From Microbacterium sp. A20 (GTDB lineage: Bacteria; Actinomycetota; Actinomycetes; Actinomycetales; Microbacteriaceae): DNA of 53,836 nt. Made by a program: the position numbers and the translations under genes. The notes below the pieces were generated by a model, which was given only the letters and a program-made list of their open reading frames with translations, did no database searches and was not told the origin of the DNA. Below, one piece after another: positions 1 through 8,814 of the stretch. Position 1 is the stretch's first letter. The number at the start of each line of letters is the position of its first letter. The DNA lies in the NCBI RefSeq assembly GCF_004794515.1, contig NZ_SSDF01000036.1:1-53836 (forward strand), given 5' to 3'.

Positions 1-147
1 CTGCCCGACGAGTGGCAGGACTACTACAAGGCCAACGTCGAATTCTTCGATGAGCTCGGCTCGCCCGGCGGCGCCGCCAAGACGGGGATGCTGCCCTTCG
101 ATCACCCGATCATCGCCGCGCTCGCACCCCAGGGGGAACACGCATGA
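1..147 (+). CDS. C-terminal fragment of an unidentified protein, possibly a luciferase-like monooxygenase
   Basis: The first 48 codons run in frame from the window edge to a TGA at 145-147 and read as a mixed-composition C-terminus containing DEWQDYYKANVEFFDE and ending in APQGEHA. The stop overlaps the ATG of the next gene in an ATGA arrangement, so the genes are probably co-translated. The downstream pair, an FAD oxidoreductase and a flavin reductase, is the kind of company kept by FMN-dependent luciferase-like monooxygenases, which need reduced flavin. That identity is inferred from context only; the fragment is too short for me to recognise a family. Confidence 0.5.
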   Translation: MPDEWQDYYKANVEFFDELGSPGGAAKTGMLPFDHPIIAALAPQGEHA

Positions 148-1502
148 CCGTGACCGAACCGCGCATCGCCATCGTCGGAGCAGGGCCGGCCGGAATCTAC
201 GCCGCCGACATCCTCCTCGGGCTCGCCCCGACCGCGTCGATCGATCTGTTCGAGAAGCTTCCGGCTCCCTACGGGCTGGTCCGTTACGGCGTCGCCCCGG
301 ACCATCCGCGCATCCGCAAGATCACCGATGCCCTGCACGACGTGCTCGTGAACCCGCGCATCCGGCTGCTGTGCAACGTCGAGATCGGCGTCGACGTCGG
401 GATCGACGCACTGCGTGCGGCTTATGACGGTGTGATCGTGGCGACCGGCGCCGACCTCGACGTCGCACTCGACATCCCGGGCATCGATCTGCCGGGCTCG
501 TTCGGCGCGGCCGCGTTCGTCGCCTGGTACGACGGGCATCCCGATGTCGCGCGCACCTGGCCGCTCGAGGCCGAGTCGGTCGCGGTGCTCGGTGCGGGCA
601 ACGTCGCCCTCGACGTCACGCGGATCCTCGCGAAGCACGCCTCCGCACTGACGCACACCGACACCCCGGATGCCGTGCTCGACCAGCTCACCGCCAGCCC
701 GTTGCGCGACGTGCACCTGTTCGCCCGGCGCGGCCCCGCTGATGTGCGCTTCTCGGCGATGGAGCTGCGTGAGCTCGCCGAACAGGACGACGTCGACGTG
801 ATCGTCGACCCGGAGGAGCTCGCCCTGGATGAGCACGCCGAGCGGATGGTGGCGCAGTTCTCGCAGCGCCGCATCATCGTGCGCACCATGACCGAGTGGG
901 CCGCGCGCGACCCCGCCACGCGCACGGCCTCGCGGCGCATCCACCTGCACCTGCGGCAGCGCCCCGTGCGCCTGCTGGGCACGGACCGCGTGACCGGCAT
1001 CGAGATGGAGCGCACCGCATCCGACGAACTGGGCCGGATGGTCGGCACCGGCGAGCTGCTGCGCTACGACGTCGGAGCGGTCTACCGGGCGGTGGGCTAC
1101 CGCTCGACCCCGGTTCCCGGCATGCCGTTCGACGCAGAGCTCGGAGTGGTCCCGCACGCCGAAGGACGGGTCGTGGATGCGGAGGGCGCGCCGATCCCGC
1201 GGCTGTACGCCACCGGCTGGATCAAGCGCGGTCCGGTCGGGCTCATCGGCTCGACCAAGTCGGATGCCGCGCAGACCGTTCGGCACCTCGTCGACGATCT
1301 CGCCGACGCCGAGCCGGCCGCACCCGGCGAGGACCCGCTCGCCCACGTGGACCACGCCGTCGACCTCGCCGGCTGGCTGCGCATCGACGCCGCCGAACGT
1401 GGGGCCGGAGCGGAACGCGGACGGGAGCGCACCAAGATCGTCGAACGCGCGGAGATGCTCGTGCACGCGAAACAGGAACAGATGACGGAGGCCGGCCGAT
1501 GA
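144..1502 (+). CDS. FAD-dependent oxidoreductase, ferredoxin/adrenodoxin-NADP+ reductase type (FprA-like)
   Basis: This 452-residue protein has the adrenodoxin-reductase/FprA layout. A Rossmann FAD motif GAGPAG lies at residues 12-17, followed by the family signature KLPAPYGLVRYGVAPDHP. The NADP-binding motif GAGNVA lies near residues 150-155, and a C-terminal FAD-contact segment TGWIKRGPVGLIGSTK near residues 357-372. Enzymes of this type move electrons between NADPH and a ferredoxin or flavin acceptor in the cytoplasm. The start is the ATG in the ATGA overlap with the preceding gene. The 3' end overlaps an ATG at 1499, so a three-gene redox operon with the flavin reductase is likely. The partner acceptor is unknown. 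Confidence 0.88.
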   Translation: MTVTEPRIAIVGAGPAGIYAADILLGLAPTASIDLFEKLPAPYGLVRYGVAPDHPRIRKITDALHDVLVNPRIRLLCNVEIGVDVGIDALRAAYDGVIVATGADLDVALDIPGIDLPGSFGAAAFVAWYDGHPDVARTWPLEAESVAVLGAGNVALDVTRILAKHASALTHTDTPDAVLDQLTASPLRDVHLFARRGPADVRFSAMELRELAEQDDVDVIVDPEELALDEHAERMVAQFSQRRIIVRTMTEWAARDPATRTASRRIHLHLRQRPVRLLGTDRVTGIEMERTASDELGRMVGTGELLRYDVGAVYRAVGYRSTPVPGMPFDAELGVVPHAEGRVVDAEGAPIPRLYATGWIKRGPVGLIGSTKSDAAQTVRHLVDDLADAEPAAPGEDPLAHVDHAVDLAGWLRIDAAERGAGAERGRERTKIVERAEMLVHAKQEQMTEAGR

Positions 1503-1541
1503 CCGCGATACCAGTACCCACCCCGCACGCACCCCGCCGGA

Positions 1542-1979
1542 GTGGCGATCATCACGGCATCCACCCCCGCGGGCCCGGTCGGGCTCACCGCTTCGAGTGT
1601 CGCGTCCGTCGCGGTCGACCCGGCGGCGATCGTGTTCTCGGTCACTCGGGCGACCGGCTCAGCGGGCGCGATCCTCGGCGCCGACACCTTCGTCGTCCAC
1701 CTCATCGACGACGAGCATTCCGATCTCGCGCAGAGCTTCGCGGTCAGCGGCTCCGAGCGGTTCACCCCCGAGCAGGGATGGTCGGCCCTGGAGACGGGCG
1801 AGCCGCACCTCGCTTCGGCGCGGGCAGCCCTGCGCTGCCGCACCCTGCAGACCGTGGCCGTCGGCTCGTCGACGGTCGTGATCGCAGAGGTCCTCGAGGT
1901 GTTGGCGGGGCCGCAGGGGCGTCCGCTCGTGTACCTCGACCGCCGCTTCCACTCCCTCCCGCACGACACCGACCACTGA
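1542..1979 (+). CDS. Flavin reductase family protein, 5' end apparently frameshifted or truncated
   Basis: The frame beginning at GTG 1542 encodes 145 residues of a flavin reductase (FMN-binding split-barrel): [23 protein letters not shown], then the LVF-like core and a C-terminal YLDRRFHSL motif typical of these NAD(P)H:flavin oxidoreductases. The same frame just upstream reads RTHPAG, part of the conserved HPAGV segment, but is closed by the stop of the upstream gene at 1500-1502. A well-placed ATG at 1499 (ATGA overlap) lies in a different frame and gives an arginine-rich product. An indel between about 1503 and 1541 would explain this. Otherwise translation starts at the poorly supported GTG. 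Family call is firm; integrity is not. Confidence 0.75.
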   Translation: MAIITASTPAGPVGLTASSVASVAVDPAAIVFSVTRATGSAGAILGADTFVVHLIDDEHSDLAQSFAVSGSERFTPEQGWSALETGEPHLASARAALRCRTLQTVAVGSSTVVIAEVLEVLAGPQGRPLVYLDRRFHSLPHDTDH

Positions 1980-2001
1980 CCCTCATCGAAAGGAAGACGC
2001 C

Positions 2002-2631
2002 ATGTCCACTCTCTACACACTCCCCGAGCTGCCCTACGACTACTCGGCCCTCGAGCCGCACATCTCCGGCAAGATCATGGAGCTGCACCACTCCAAGCAC
2101 CACCAGGCGTACGTGACGGGTGCGAACACGGCACTCGAGCAGCTGGCGACCGCCCGCAGCGCGGGTGACCTCGCCAACGTGAACAAGCTCGAGAAGGACC
2201 TCGCCTTCAACCTCGGCGGCCACATCAACCACTCGGTGTTCTGGCAGAACCTCTCGCCCGAGGGTGGCGGCGCTCCCGAGGGTGAGCTCGAGGCCGCGCT
2301 CGTCGACGCGTTCGGATCGATCGAAGCCTTCCGCGCGCACTTCACCGCGACCGCACTCGGTGTGCAGGGGTCAGGCTGGGCCGTGCTCGCCTGGGACAGC
2401 GTGGGCGCTCGTCCCGTGATCTTCCAGCTGTTCGACCAGCAGGGCAACGCGCCGCTCGGTGTCACCCCGCTGCTGCAGCTCGACGTCTGGGAGCACGCCT
2501 ACTACCTCGACTACCTCAACGTGCGCGCCGACTACGTCAAGGCGTTCTGGAACCTCGTGAACTGGCCCGACGTGCAGCGCCGCTTCGAGGCCGCCCGCAC
2601 CGCGACCGCGGGTCTGATCGTCGCGGGCTGA
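2002..2631 (+). CDS. sodA: Superoxide dismutase, Mn/Fe type
   Basis: The 209-residue protein converts superoxide to hydrogen peroxide and oxygen. It begins with the family N-terminus [22 protein letters not shown]. The four metal ligands of the Mn/Fe family appear as H29 (in ELHHSKHH), H77 (in [10 protein letters not shown]), D161 and H165 (in [12 protein letters not shown]). A GAAAGGAAG ribosome binding site precedes the ATG. Length matches single-domain cytoplasmic SODs. The sequence alone does not settle manganese versus iron. It is separated from the convergent lacI-type gene by an inverted-repeat element. Confidence 0.97.
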   Translation: MSTLYTLPELPYDYSALEPHISGKIMELHHSKHHQAYVTGANTALEQLATARSAGDLANVNKLEKDLAFNLGGHINHSVFWQNLSPEGGGAPEGELEAALVDAFGSIEAFRAHFTATALGVQGSGWAVLAWDSVGARPVIFQLFDQQGNAPLGVTPLLQLDVWEHAYYLDYLNVRADYVKAFWNLVNWPDVQRRFEAARTATAGLIVAG

Positions 2632-2646
2632 GCCTCCCGTACTCTG

Positions 2647-2728
2647 CTCGACCCGGCCTCATTGGTGCGACCCGGCCCGTTCCGGACGTCCGCAGGGGGC
2701 CCGGTCGCACATAACGGGCCGGGTCGAG
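2647..2728. terminator. Inverted repeat between sodA and the convergent lacI gene (family F)
   Basis: CTCGACCCGGCC at 2647-2658 is the exact reverse complement of GGCCGGGTCGAG at 2717-2728. A second left arm, GCGACCCGGCCCGTT near 2667, can also pair with the right side. The element fills the gap between two convergent genes, so a bidirectional terminator role is plausible. Confidence 0.6.
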
Positions 2729-2758
2729 TTCGGTGGGTCGAGTTCGATGGGTCGAGCT
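2721..2758. repeat. Three tandem 14-bp repeats of GGGTCGAGTTCGRT running into the lacI stop codon
   Basis: The unit starts at 2721, 2735 and 2749, the last copy diverging into the stop codon of the minus-strand regulator. Its first copy is part of the right arm of the adjacent inverted repeat, so the repeat may have grown by local duplication. Confidence 0.7.
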
Positions 2759-3764
2759 AGATCAGGCGCGCGGTCGTCCCGCGCACGTTCAGCTCGTACG
2801 GCAGCGCCGACGGGATGTGCACCTCGTCGGGCGTGGTGAGCTTCGCCAGCACGGCATCCGCCGCGCGCTCGCCCTGTCCGAGCGGGAACTGGTCGACCGT
2901 GGTCAGGCGGAAGAACTCCCCGAGCTCGTGCCCGTCGATGCCGACGATCGACAGCTCCTCGGGCACGCTGAAGCCCAGGTCGCGCGCGGCGAGCAGGGCT
3001 CCGATCGCCATCTCGTCCGATGCCGCGAACACCGCGGTCGGTCGTGGACCCGGTCGTCCGAGCAGCTGTTTCGCCGCGCGATAACCGCCTTCGACCGTGA
3101 AGTCGGCCGGCTCGAGGAAGGCGTGGTTGAGGGGGATCCCGGCCTCCGCCAGGGCCTTCTCGAACCCGAGGCGGCGGTTGGTGGGGATGTGGAAGTCGAT
3201 GTCGAACTCGGGGTTCGCGCCGATGTGGGCGATGTCGGTGTGGCCGAGGCCGATCAGGTGCTCGGTGGCGAGCTGGGCGACCGCGACGTCGTCGACCGTG
3301 AGGGTGTCGAGCTTCGGGTTCGGGCCGCCGATCGCGATCACCGGCAGGCCGAGGTCGAGCAGGTGCTGCGTCTCGTCGGCGTCGAGTTCGATCGACACGG
3401 CGATGACGGCATCCACGCGCTGCCGCCGCAGGAACGTGTCGAACACGTGCCGGCGCACGTCCTTGTCGGCGGTGATGTTGTAGAGCGTGATGTCGTAGCC
3501 GGCGCGCATCAGCGCGGCCGAGACACCGGAGAGCACCGTGCTGAAGAACCACCGGTCCAAGAACGGGACGACGACCCCGATGTTGCGGGTGCGCCCCGAC
3601 GCGAGGCTCGACGCGCGGGAGGAGACGACGTAGCCGAGCGACTGCGCCGCGGCCTGCACCCGCTCCCTGGCGGACTCGGACACGTGGCCGCGACCGCTGA
3701 GGGCGCGCGAGACGGTCGCGGTGGAGACCCCGGCGAGGCGGGCGACCTCATCGATGCTGGCCAT
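2757..3764 (-). CDS. LacI family transcriptional regulator of the alpha-glucosidase locus
   Basis: The 335-residue protein has an N-terminal LacI helix-turn-helix (SIDEVARLAGVSTATVSRALSGRGHVS, about residues 3-28), the hinge segment SSRASSLASGRTRNIGVVVP and a periplasmic-binding-like effector domain ending in the dimer region. It lies directly downstream of, and on the same strand as, the GH13 alpha-glucosidase gene. A perfect LacI-type operator sits in the promoter of that gene, so it is probably its autoregulated repressor with an alpha-glucoside effector. The RBS GAGGA precedes the ATG. The effector is inferred from the neighbour only. Confidence 0.92.
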   Translation of the reverse strand: MASIDEVARLAGVSTATVSRALSGRGHVSESARERVQAAAQSLGYVVSSRASSLASGRTRNIGVVVPFLDRWFFSTVLSGVSAALMRAGYDITLYNITADKDVRRHVFDTFLRRQRVDAVIAVSIELDADETQHLLDLGLPVIAIGGPNPKLDTLTVDDVAVAQLATEHLIGLGHTDIAHIGANPEFDIDFHIPTNRRLGFEKALAEAGIPLNHAFLEPADFTVEGGYRAAKQLLGRPGPRPTAVFAASDEMAIGALLAARDLGFSVPEELSIVGIDGHELGEFFRLTTVDQFPLGQGERAADAVLAKLTTPDEVHIPSALPYELNVRGTTARLI

Positions 3765-3784
3765 GTGTTCCTCTTCGAAAAGTG

Positions 3785-3843
3785 TTCCGGTCGCGATTTC
3801 TGTCGCTTCACGCGGGTGTGAGCGGCAGAAATCGCGACCGGAA
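3785..3843. terminator. Long perfect hairpin between the alpha-glucosidase and lacI genes (family A, copy 1)
   Basis: An 18-bp perfect stem pairs TTCCGGTCGCGATTTCTG (3785-3802) with 3826-3843; allowing one G-U pair it extends to 23 bp around a 13-nt loop. It lies 8 nt past the alpha-glucosidase stop, on the transcript shared with the lacI gene. The arm sequence closely resembles the arm found at 20991-21014. Confidence 0.75.
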
Positions 3844-3851
3844 GGGGCTTG

Positions 3852-5522
3852 TCAGACCTGGGCGGCGGTGGTGTACCAGACGGCGGTGTCGACCGGGATG
3901 GCCGCTCCGTCGAAGGGCTGGCTCTGCAGGATGACCGTCGCGTCGGCGGGCAGCTCGATCGGCTCGGTGCCGAGGTTCGCGACCACGTGCACATCACCGC
4001 GGCGGAAGGCCACCGTCTCGGCCCCGGCGTCTTCCCAGATCAGCGAGCCGCTGCCGAAGCCGTGCTCACGGCGGGCGGCGAGCAGTCGCTTGTACAGCGC
4101 GAGCGTCGAGCCGGGGTCGACCTCTTCGACGTCGCGGGCGTACGTCGCCCACTCGGTCGGCTGCGGGAGCCAGGACTTTCCGGTCTCGTTGAAGCCGAAG
4201 GCCGGAGCCTCGGCCTCCCAGGGCAGCGGCACGCGGCATCCGTCGCGTCCGTAGCGCTTGCCCTCGGTGCGGAACCAGGTCGGGTCCTGACGGAACTCGT
4301 CGGGGATCTCCATCGCCTCGGGGAGCCCGAGCTCCTCGCCCTGGTAAAGGTAGGCCGAGCCCGGCAGGGCGAGCATGAGGGTGGTCGCCGCGCGGGCACG
4401 GGCCAGTCCGATGACGATGTCGGGCTTGTTCGGGGTGTTCGGTCCGATGCCCTCGCCCTGGGGGTTGTCGGCCGTGAGCGCGAGGCGCGAGGCGTGCCGC
4501 ACGACGTCGTGGTTCGAGAGCACCCAGGTGCTGGGCGCTCCGACGCCGCCGAACTCGTCGAGCGACTCGCGGATGACGTCACCCAGTCGCTGTGCGTCCC
4601 ACGGCGTCATCAGGTACGGGAAGTTGAAGGTCTGGTGCATCTCGTCCGGACGCACCCACAGAGCCGTCTGCTTGAGGGTCGGCATCCAGGCCTCGCCGCA
4701 CAGGGCGCGGTCGCCGTCGTATTCGGCGAGCACCTTGTGCCAGTCGCGGTAGATCTCGTGCACGCCGTCCTGGCCCCAGTACGGCACGTTCGACTCGCCG
4801 CCGCCCATGGAGTCGGAGTCGGTGGGAGGCGTGTAGTCGGGGAGGCCCTCGGTCTTGATCATGCCGTGGGCGACGTCCACCCGGAAGCCGTCGACACCGC
4901 GATCGAGCCAGAAGCGCAGGATCGAGCGGAACTCCTCCTGCACCTCTTCGTTGTTCCAGTCGAAGTCGGGCTGCGTGGCATCGAAGATGTGCAGGTACCA
5001 CTGGCCGGGGGTGCCGTCGGCCTCGGTCACGCGCTGCCACATGCCGCCGCCGAACACCGACTCCCAGTTGTTCGGGGGGAGCTCGCCGTTCTCGCCTCGG
5101 CCGTCGCGGAAGATGTACCGCGCGCGCTCCGGGCTGCCCGGTGCTGCCTTGAGGGCTTCCTGGAACCAGACATGCTGGTCGGACGAGTGGTTCGGGACCA
5201 GGTCGACGATCACGCGGATGTCGCGCTCGTGTGCCTGCGCGAGCATCTCGTCGAAGTCGGCGAGGGTGCCGAACAGCGGGTCGACGTCGCGGTAGTCCGC
5301 CACGTCGTAGCCGGCATCGCGCTGCGGGCTGGTCATGAAGGGGCTGAGCCAGATCGCGTCGACGCCGAGTTCCTGCAGCGCGTCGAGGCGGCTGGTGATG
5401 CCCGGGAGGTCGCCGATGCCGTCGCCGGAGGCATCCGCGAAAGAACGGGGGTAGATCTGGTAGATGACGGCGCTGCGCCACCACTCGGAACCGGGGGCTG
5501 CGATCTGCTCAAGCTGTGCCAT
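3852..5522 (-). CDS. GH13 alpha-glucosidase / oligo-1,6-glucosidase-like
   Basis: The 556-residue enzyme begins WWRSAVIYQIYPRSFADASGDGIGDLPGI, the standard opening of GH13 alpha-glucosidases. Catalytic residues are visible: nucleophile D216 in GFRVDVAHG, acid/base E277 in CGEAW and transition-state stabiliser D339 in LSNHD. No signal peptide is present, so it hydrolyses imported alpha-glucosides in the cytoplasm. Bond preference (alpha-1,4 versus alpha-1,6 or sucrose) cannot be read safely. There is no Shine-Dalgarno; TAGCCT ends exactly six bases before the ATG, suggesting a leaderless mRNA. A LacI-type operator lies just upstream of that -10 box. Confidence 0.93.
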   Translation of the reverse strand: MAQLEQIAAPGSEWWRSAVIYQIYPRSFADASGDGIGDLPGITSRLDALQELGVDAIWLSPFMTSPQRDAGYDVADYRDVDPLFGTLADFDEMLAQAHERDIRVIVDLVPNHSSDQHVWFQEALKAAPGSPERARYIFRDGRGENGELPPNNWESVFGGGMWQRVTEADGTPGQWYLHIFDATQPDFDWNNEEVQEEFRSILRFWLDRGVDGFRVDVAHGMIKTEGLPDYTPPTDSDSMGGGESNVPYWGQDGVHEIYRDWHKVLAEYDGDRALCGEAWMPTLKQTALWVRPDEMHQTFNFPYLMTPWDAQRLGDVIRESLDEFGGVGAPSTWVLSNHDVVRHASRLALTADNPQGEGIGPNTPNKPDIVIGLARARAATTLMLALPGSAYLYQGEELGLPEAMEIPDEFRQDPTWFRTEGKRYGRDGCRVPLPWEAEAPAFGFNETGKSWLPQPTEWATYARDVEEVDPGSTLALYKRLLAARREHGFGSGSLIWEDAGAETVAFRRGDVHVVANLGTEPIELPADATVILQSQPFDGAAIPVDTAVWYTTAAQV

Positions 5523-5528
5523 GCGAAC

Positions 5529-5549
5529 AGGCTACTGCAAACGCTTACA
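5529..5549 (-). promoter_or_regulatory. Alpha-glucosidase promoter: leaderless -10 box and LacI-family operator
   Basis: On the minus strand TAGCCT (5529-5534) is followed by six bases and the ATG. Immediately upstream, TGTAAGCGTTTGCA (5536-5549) is a near-perfect palindrome centred on CG, fitting the general LacI/GalR-family operator TGnAAnCGnTTnCA. It would lie in the spacer between -35 and -10, where a bound repressor blocks polymerase. Confidence 0.8.
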
Positions 5550-5639
5550 GTCTTGCCAGAGCGGGCATCGAATCGGTTCGATCCCGGGCGGGCGTCCATC
5601 GGGGGAGTAGCCTGACGGCATCCGATGAGTGGAGGAATC

Positions 5640-6068
5640 ATGGTTCCCGAGATCAACTACTGGGCGGTGCTGCTGGCCACCGCGTCGAGCATGCTCGTCG
5701 GCTCGATCTGGTACGCCCCGAAGGTGTTCGGCACACGGTGGTCGAAGCTCGCGAACGTCGACATGGATCGTCCGGCCGCCACGGCGATGTGGCCGATCAT
5801 CACCACCGTCATCGTGAGCTTCATCACGGCCTGGGTGCTCGCCGGGGCATCCGCCATCGCCTGGCACTTCTACGGCGGTCCGTTCTTCTGGGGCACCATC
5901 GTCACGGCGGTCACGCTGTGGGCGGGGTTCACCGCCGCGCGCTTCATCACGCACGACGCTTTCGAGGGCCGCTCGACGAGGCTGACGACCCTGAACATCG
6001 CGCACGAACTGGTCACGGTCGTGGTGATGGCCGTGCTGATCGGCGTCTGGCCGCCGGCACTGGGTTAG
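5640..6068 (+). CDS. DUF1761 family membrane protein
   Basis: The 142-residue protein starts VPEINYWAVLLATASSMLVGSIWYAPKVFG, the DUF1761 opening in which a short helix precedes a WY-P segment, and contains about four hydrophobic segments. No biochemical role is established for the family. I chose ATG 5640 because GGAGG lies at the right distance before it; an in-frame ATG at 5625 would put that RBS inside the gene. A -10-like TAGCCT at 5607-5612 suggests a short leader. A hairpin terminator follows at 6075. Confidence 0.8.
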   Translation: MVPEINYWAVLLATASSMLVGSIWYAPKVFGTRWSKLANVDMDRPAATAMWPIITTVIVSFITAWVLAGASAIAWHFYGGPFFWGTIVTAVTLWAGFTAARFITHDAFEGRSTRLTTLNIAHELVTVVVMAVLIGVWPPALG

Positions 6069-6074
6069 GTCGTA

Positions 6075-6109
6075 CGGGGTCGTCGGCGGGGAGCCCGTCG
6101 ACGACCCCG
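6075..6109. terminator. Hairpin terminator between the DUF1761 gene and the convergent SDR gene
   Basis: CGGGGTCGTCG (6075-6085) pairs perfectly with CGACGACCCCG (6099-6109) across a 13-nt loop. It sits between convergent stops and probably serves both genes. Confidence 0.75.
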
Positions 6110-6114
6110 TCTGC

Positions 6115-7011
6115 TCACGGCGTGGGCATGCCGCCGTTGACGTTCAGCGTCTCACCGGCCACGTAGCTCGACTCGGCCGACGCCAGGAAGACGTAGGCGG
6201 GGGCGAGTTCGGCGGGCTGTCCCATCCGGCCGAGCGGGGTGTCTTCGCCGAAGCTGTCGAGCTTCTCCTGCGGCTGTCCGTCGCTGGGCTGCAGGGGGGT
6301 CCAGATCGGACCGGGCGCCACGGCGTTCACGCGGATGCCCTTCGGGGCGAGCTGCTCGGCCAGTCCCTTCGTGAAGGCGTTGATGGTCGCTTTGGTCGAG
6401 GCGTAGTCGACGAGGATGCCGGAGGGCGAGTACGCCTGGATCGACGTGGTGTTGATGATCGTCGAGCCGGCGGGCAGGTGCGGCAGCGCCGCCTTCGTGA
6501 TCCAGAACATCGCGTACACGTTGGTCTTGAACGTGTCGTCGAACTGCTCGTCCGTGATGTCGATCAGCGACTCCTGATACACCTGCTTCCCGCCGTTGTT
6601 GACGAGGATGTCGAGCCCGCCGAGCGAGGCCACCGCGTCGGCGACGAGGGTCCGGCAGTACTCGGGGTCGCGGAGATCTCCCGGCAGAGCGGCGACCTTC
6701 ACGCCGGCGTCGCGCAGGATGCCGGCGATGCGGCTCGCATCCTTCTCCTCCTCGGGCAGGTACGAGATCGCGACGTCGGCACCCTCTCGGGCGAACGCGA
6801 TCGCGGTGGCCGCGCCGATGCCGGAGTCGCCGCCGGTGATCAGAGCCTTGCGTCCGGTCAGGCGTCCGGTGCCGCGGTAGCTCTCCTCGCCGAGGTCGGC
6901 CTTTGGAGCCAGGTCGGCGTCGAGACCGGGCTCCGGCATGTGCTGCTTCTCGGGTTCGATGTCCGCATAGAGCTCGGCGGGGTTGGTGAAGGTGTACTGG
7001 TCGCGGGGCAT
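6115..7011 (-). CDS. SDR family oxidoreductase, general-stress type (YhdF/YghA-like)
   Basis: The 298-residue protein has the extended N-terminus (about 50 residues, YTFTNPAELYADIEPEKQHMPEPGLDADL split over the start) characteristic of the YhdF/YhxC/YghA group, then the NAD(P) motif TGGDSGIG at residues 59-66. NNGG lies near residue 138, with catalytic S190, Y203 and K207 (YASTK). The C-terminus carries the usual GGMPTP end. Substrate is unknown; relatives are often general-stress dehydrogenases with broad activity. It is a single gene, convergent with the DUF1761 gene. No clear promoter motif was identified in the 123 bp upstream. Confidence 0.9.
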   Translation of the reverse strand: MPRDQYTFTNPAELYADIEPEKQHMPEPGLDADLAPKADLGEESYRGTGRLTGRKALITGGDSGIGAATAIAFAREGADVAISYLPEEEKDASRIAGILRDAGVKVAALPGDLRDPEYCRTLVADAVASLGGLDILVNNGGKQVYQESLIDITDEQFDDTFKTNVYAMFWITKAALPHLPAGSTIINTTSIQAYSPSGILVDYASTKATINAFTKGLAEQLAPKGIRVNAVAPGPIWTPLQPSDGQPQEKLDSFGEDTPLGRMGQPAELAPAYVFLASAESSYVAGETLNVNGGMPTP

Positions 7012-7134
7012 GAGGCGTCCTTTCGACAGTGGCTGCGGATGGGGCCATCGTGCGCGCGGTCAGGGGGCGCAGGCAAAACCCTTGTCAGCCTCCGCCCCCT
7101 TTGATACGGGTGAGCAGCCCGGCGTCGCTCGACG

Positions 7135-8793
7135 TCAGCCGATGTTCGCCGTGATGGCCGCGAGGTGGGCGGCGGACTCCTCGACCGACGACGGGCGCCC
7201 CTCGACGCCGGGTCGCTGCTGCCACGGGCGCGGGCCGTCCGGATGCCGGTACTCCACGCCCGCCGCATCCAGTCGGGCGAGATGCTCGATGAGCCGCGGC
7301 TCGAATTCATCGAAGTCGCGTTCGCCGTCGGTCCACAGCGCCTCGGCGACAGCGCAGAGCCGAGGGAAGGCCCGGTAGTCGAGACCGCGTGCCGAGTCGA
7401 TGTGCTCGGTCCACAGGTTCGCCTGGCCGCCGAGCACGTGACGGGCTTCTGCGGCATCGAGCTCTGCGGGCACCGGATCGAACGAGTAGACGGTCTCGAG
7501 CGTGGTCACCGTGCCCACCGGGATCGGCTCCGTCGGCAGCGCCGATTCGCGGTAATCCAGGTACACCGTGTCTTCGGGGCATGCCACGACATCGTGCCCG
7601 GCGCGCGCAGCCGCCAGTGCGCCGACCCGCCCCCGCCACGACAGCACGCTCGCCCCGGGAACGAGGCCGCCCTCGAGGATCTCGTCCCATCCCAGCGGTT
7701 TCTTCCCCCGAGAGCGCAGGTGCTCTGCGATCCGGCCGATGAACCAGCTCTGCAGCTGCTCCTCGTCGTGCAGGCCGAGCTCCCGCATCCGCTCCTGCGT
7801 GCGCGGGTCTTCGCGCCACTGCACCTTCGGGCACTCGTCGCCTCCGATGCAGACGTACTCCGAGGGGAACAGATCGATGACCTCGTCGAGCACGTTCGTG
7901 AGGAAGTCGATCGTCGTCTCCTCCGCGTTGAAGACGGCGGGGTTGATGCCCCACTTCGTCCACGGCGCGGCCGGCGCGTTCTGCCCGACGCCCAGGTGCG
8001 GATAGGCGGCGACCGCGGCCTGCGCGTGCCCCGGCAGCTCGATCTCCGGAATCACGGTCACCCCGCGATCCGCCGCGTAGGAGACGATCTCGCGGATGTC
8101 GTCCTGCGTGTAGAACCCGCCGTGCGGCCGACCGTCGCCGGGAGAGCCGTGGGTGGCGCCGACCTGGCTCTCCGGGCGCCAGCCGCCGATCTCGGTCAGC
8201 AGGGGGTAGCGGTCGATCGCGATGCGCCAGCCCTGGTCGTCGGTCAGGTGCAGGTGCAGCGTGTTGAGACGGTGCATGGCGAGCAGGTCGATGAAGCGCC
8301 GCACCTCGCGGGCCGGAGTGAAGTGGCGGACGACATCGAGCATGGCCCCACGCCAACCGAATCTCGGTGCGTCGCGCACGTGCGTCGCCGGCGCCGCCCA
8401 GCGCATGCCGCGTGCGGGGGAGTGTCGATGGATCGCCGGCGGGAAAAGTTGCAGCAGGGTCTGCATGGCCCAGTGACCCCCGCGTGCCTCGGATGCGGAG
8501 ACGCGCACGGTCGCCGGGGTGACCTGCAGATCGAATGCCTCCGGCTCGAGCTCCGTGTCGAGGTCGAACCGGATTCCCCGGCCCTGGTCGCGCGAGCCGT
8601 CGTCGTCGACCGTGAGCGGCAGGACGAGGCCGGTCGCGGCGCGCAGCCGTTCCTGCAGACGCAGCGCCGGCTGCAGCAGCGCGGGATGCGTCGACACCGT
8701 CGTCTGGGACGTGAGTTCGAACTCCCCCTCCGTCGAATTCCGGCTCTGAGCTCGGGGAAGGAGAGTCGGCGAGGGCATGTGTGCTGAATGCAT
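7135..8793 (-). CDS. GH20 beta-N-acetylhexosaminidase, cytoplasmic
   Basis: The 552-residue protein has an N-terminal GH20b-like domain followed by a GH20 barrel. The barrel shows HLHLTDDQGWRI, PEIELPGHAQAAVAAYP and the catalytic pair D319-E320 in IGGDECP, where the Asp assists substrate-assisted catalysis and the Glu is the acid/base. It should release terminal GlcNAc or GalNAc. No signal peptide is present, so it acts on oligosaccharides brought in by the divergent ABC importer. I chose ATG 8793 because AGGA (8803-8806 on the complement) is correctly spaced; an upstream in-frame ATG at 8823 lacks a good RBS. Confidence 0.92.
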   Translation of the reverse strand: MHSAHMPSPTLLPRAQSRNSTEGEFELTSQTTVSTHPALLQPALRLQERLRAATGLVLPLTVDDDGSRDQGRGIRFDLDTELEPEAFDLQVTPATVRVSASEARGGHWAMQTLLQLFPPAIHRHSPARGMRWAAPATHVRDAPRFGWRGAMLDVVRHFTPAREVRRFIDLLAMHRLNTLHLHLTDDQGWRIAIDRYPLLTEIGGWRPESQVGATHGSPGDGRPHGGFYTQDDIREIVSYAADRGVTVIPEIELPGHAQAAVAAYPHLGVGQNAPAAPWTKWGINPAVFNAEETTIDFLTNVLDEVIDLFPSEYVCIGGDECPKVQWREDPRTQERMRELGLHDEEQLQSWFIGRIAEHLRSRGKKPLGWDEILEGGLVPGASVLSWRGRVGALAAARAGHDVVACPEDTVYLDYRESALPTEPIPVGTVTTLETVYSFDPVPAELDAAEARHVLGGQANLWTEHIDSARGLDYRAFPRLCAVAEALWTDGERDFDEFEPRLIEHLARLDAAGVEYRHPDGPRPWQQRPGVEGRPSSVEESAAHLAAITANIG

Positions 8794-8814
8794 GGGAGGC
8801 AATCCTGAATTCGT

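Noticed and set aside
102..1532. Long minus-strand open frame opposite the FAD oxidoreductase gene
   Set aside because: It is an antisense shadow: the plus strand carries clear FAD and NADP motifs, and the minus translation has no family features. Such frames are common in GC-rich DNA.
5560..5610. tRNA T-arm-like GGTTCGATCCCGGGC
   Set aside because: No matching acceptor, D-arm or anticodon arm could be placed around it, and it lies in the short promoter region before the DUF1761 gene.
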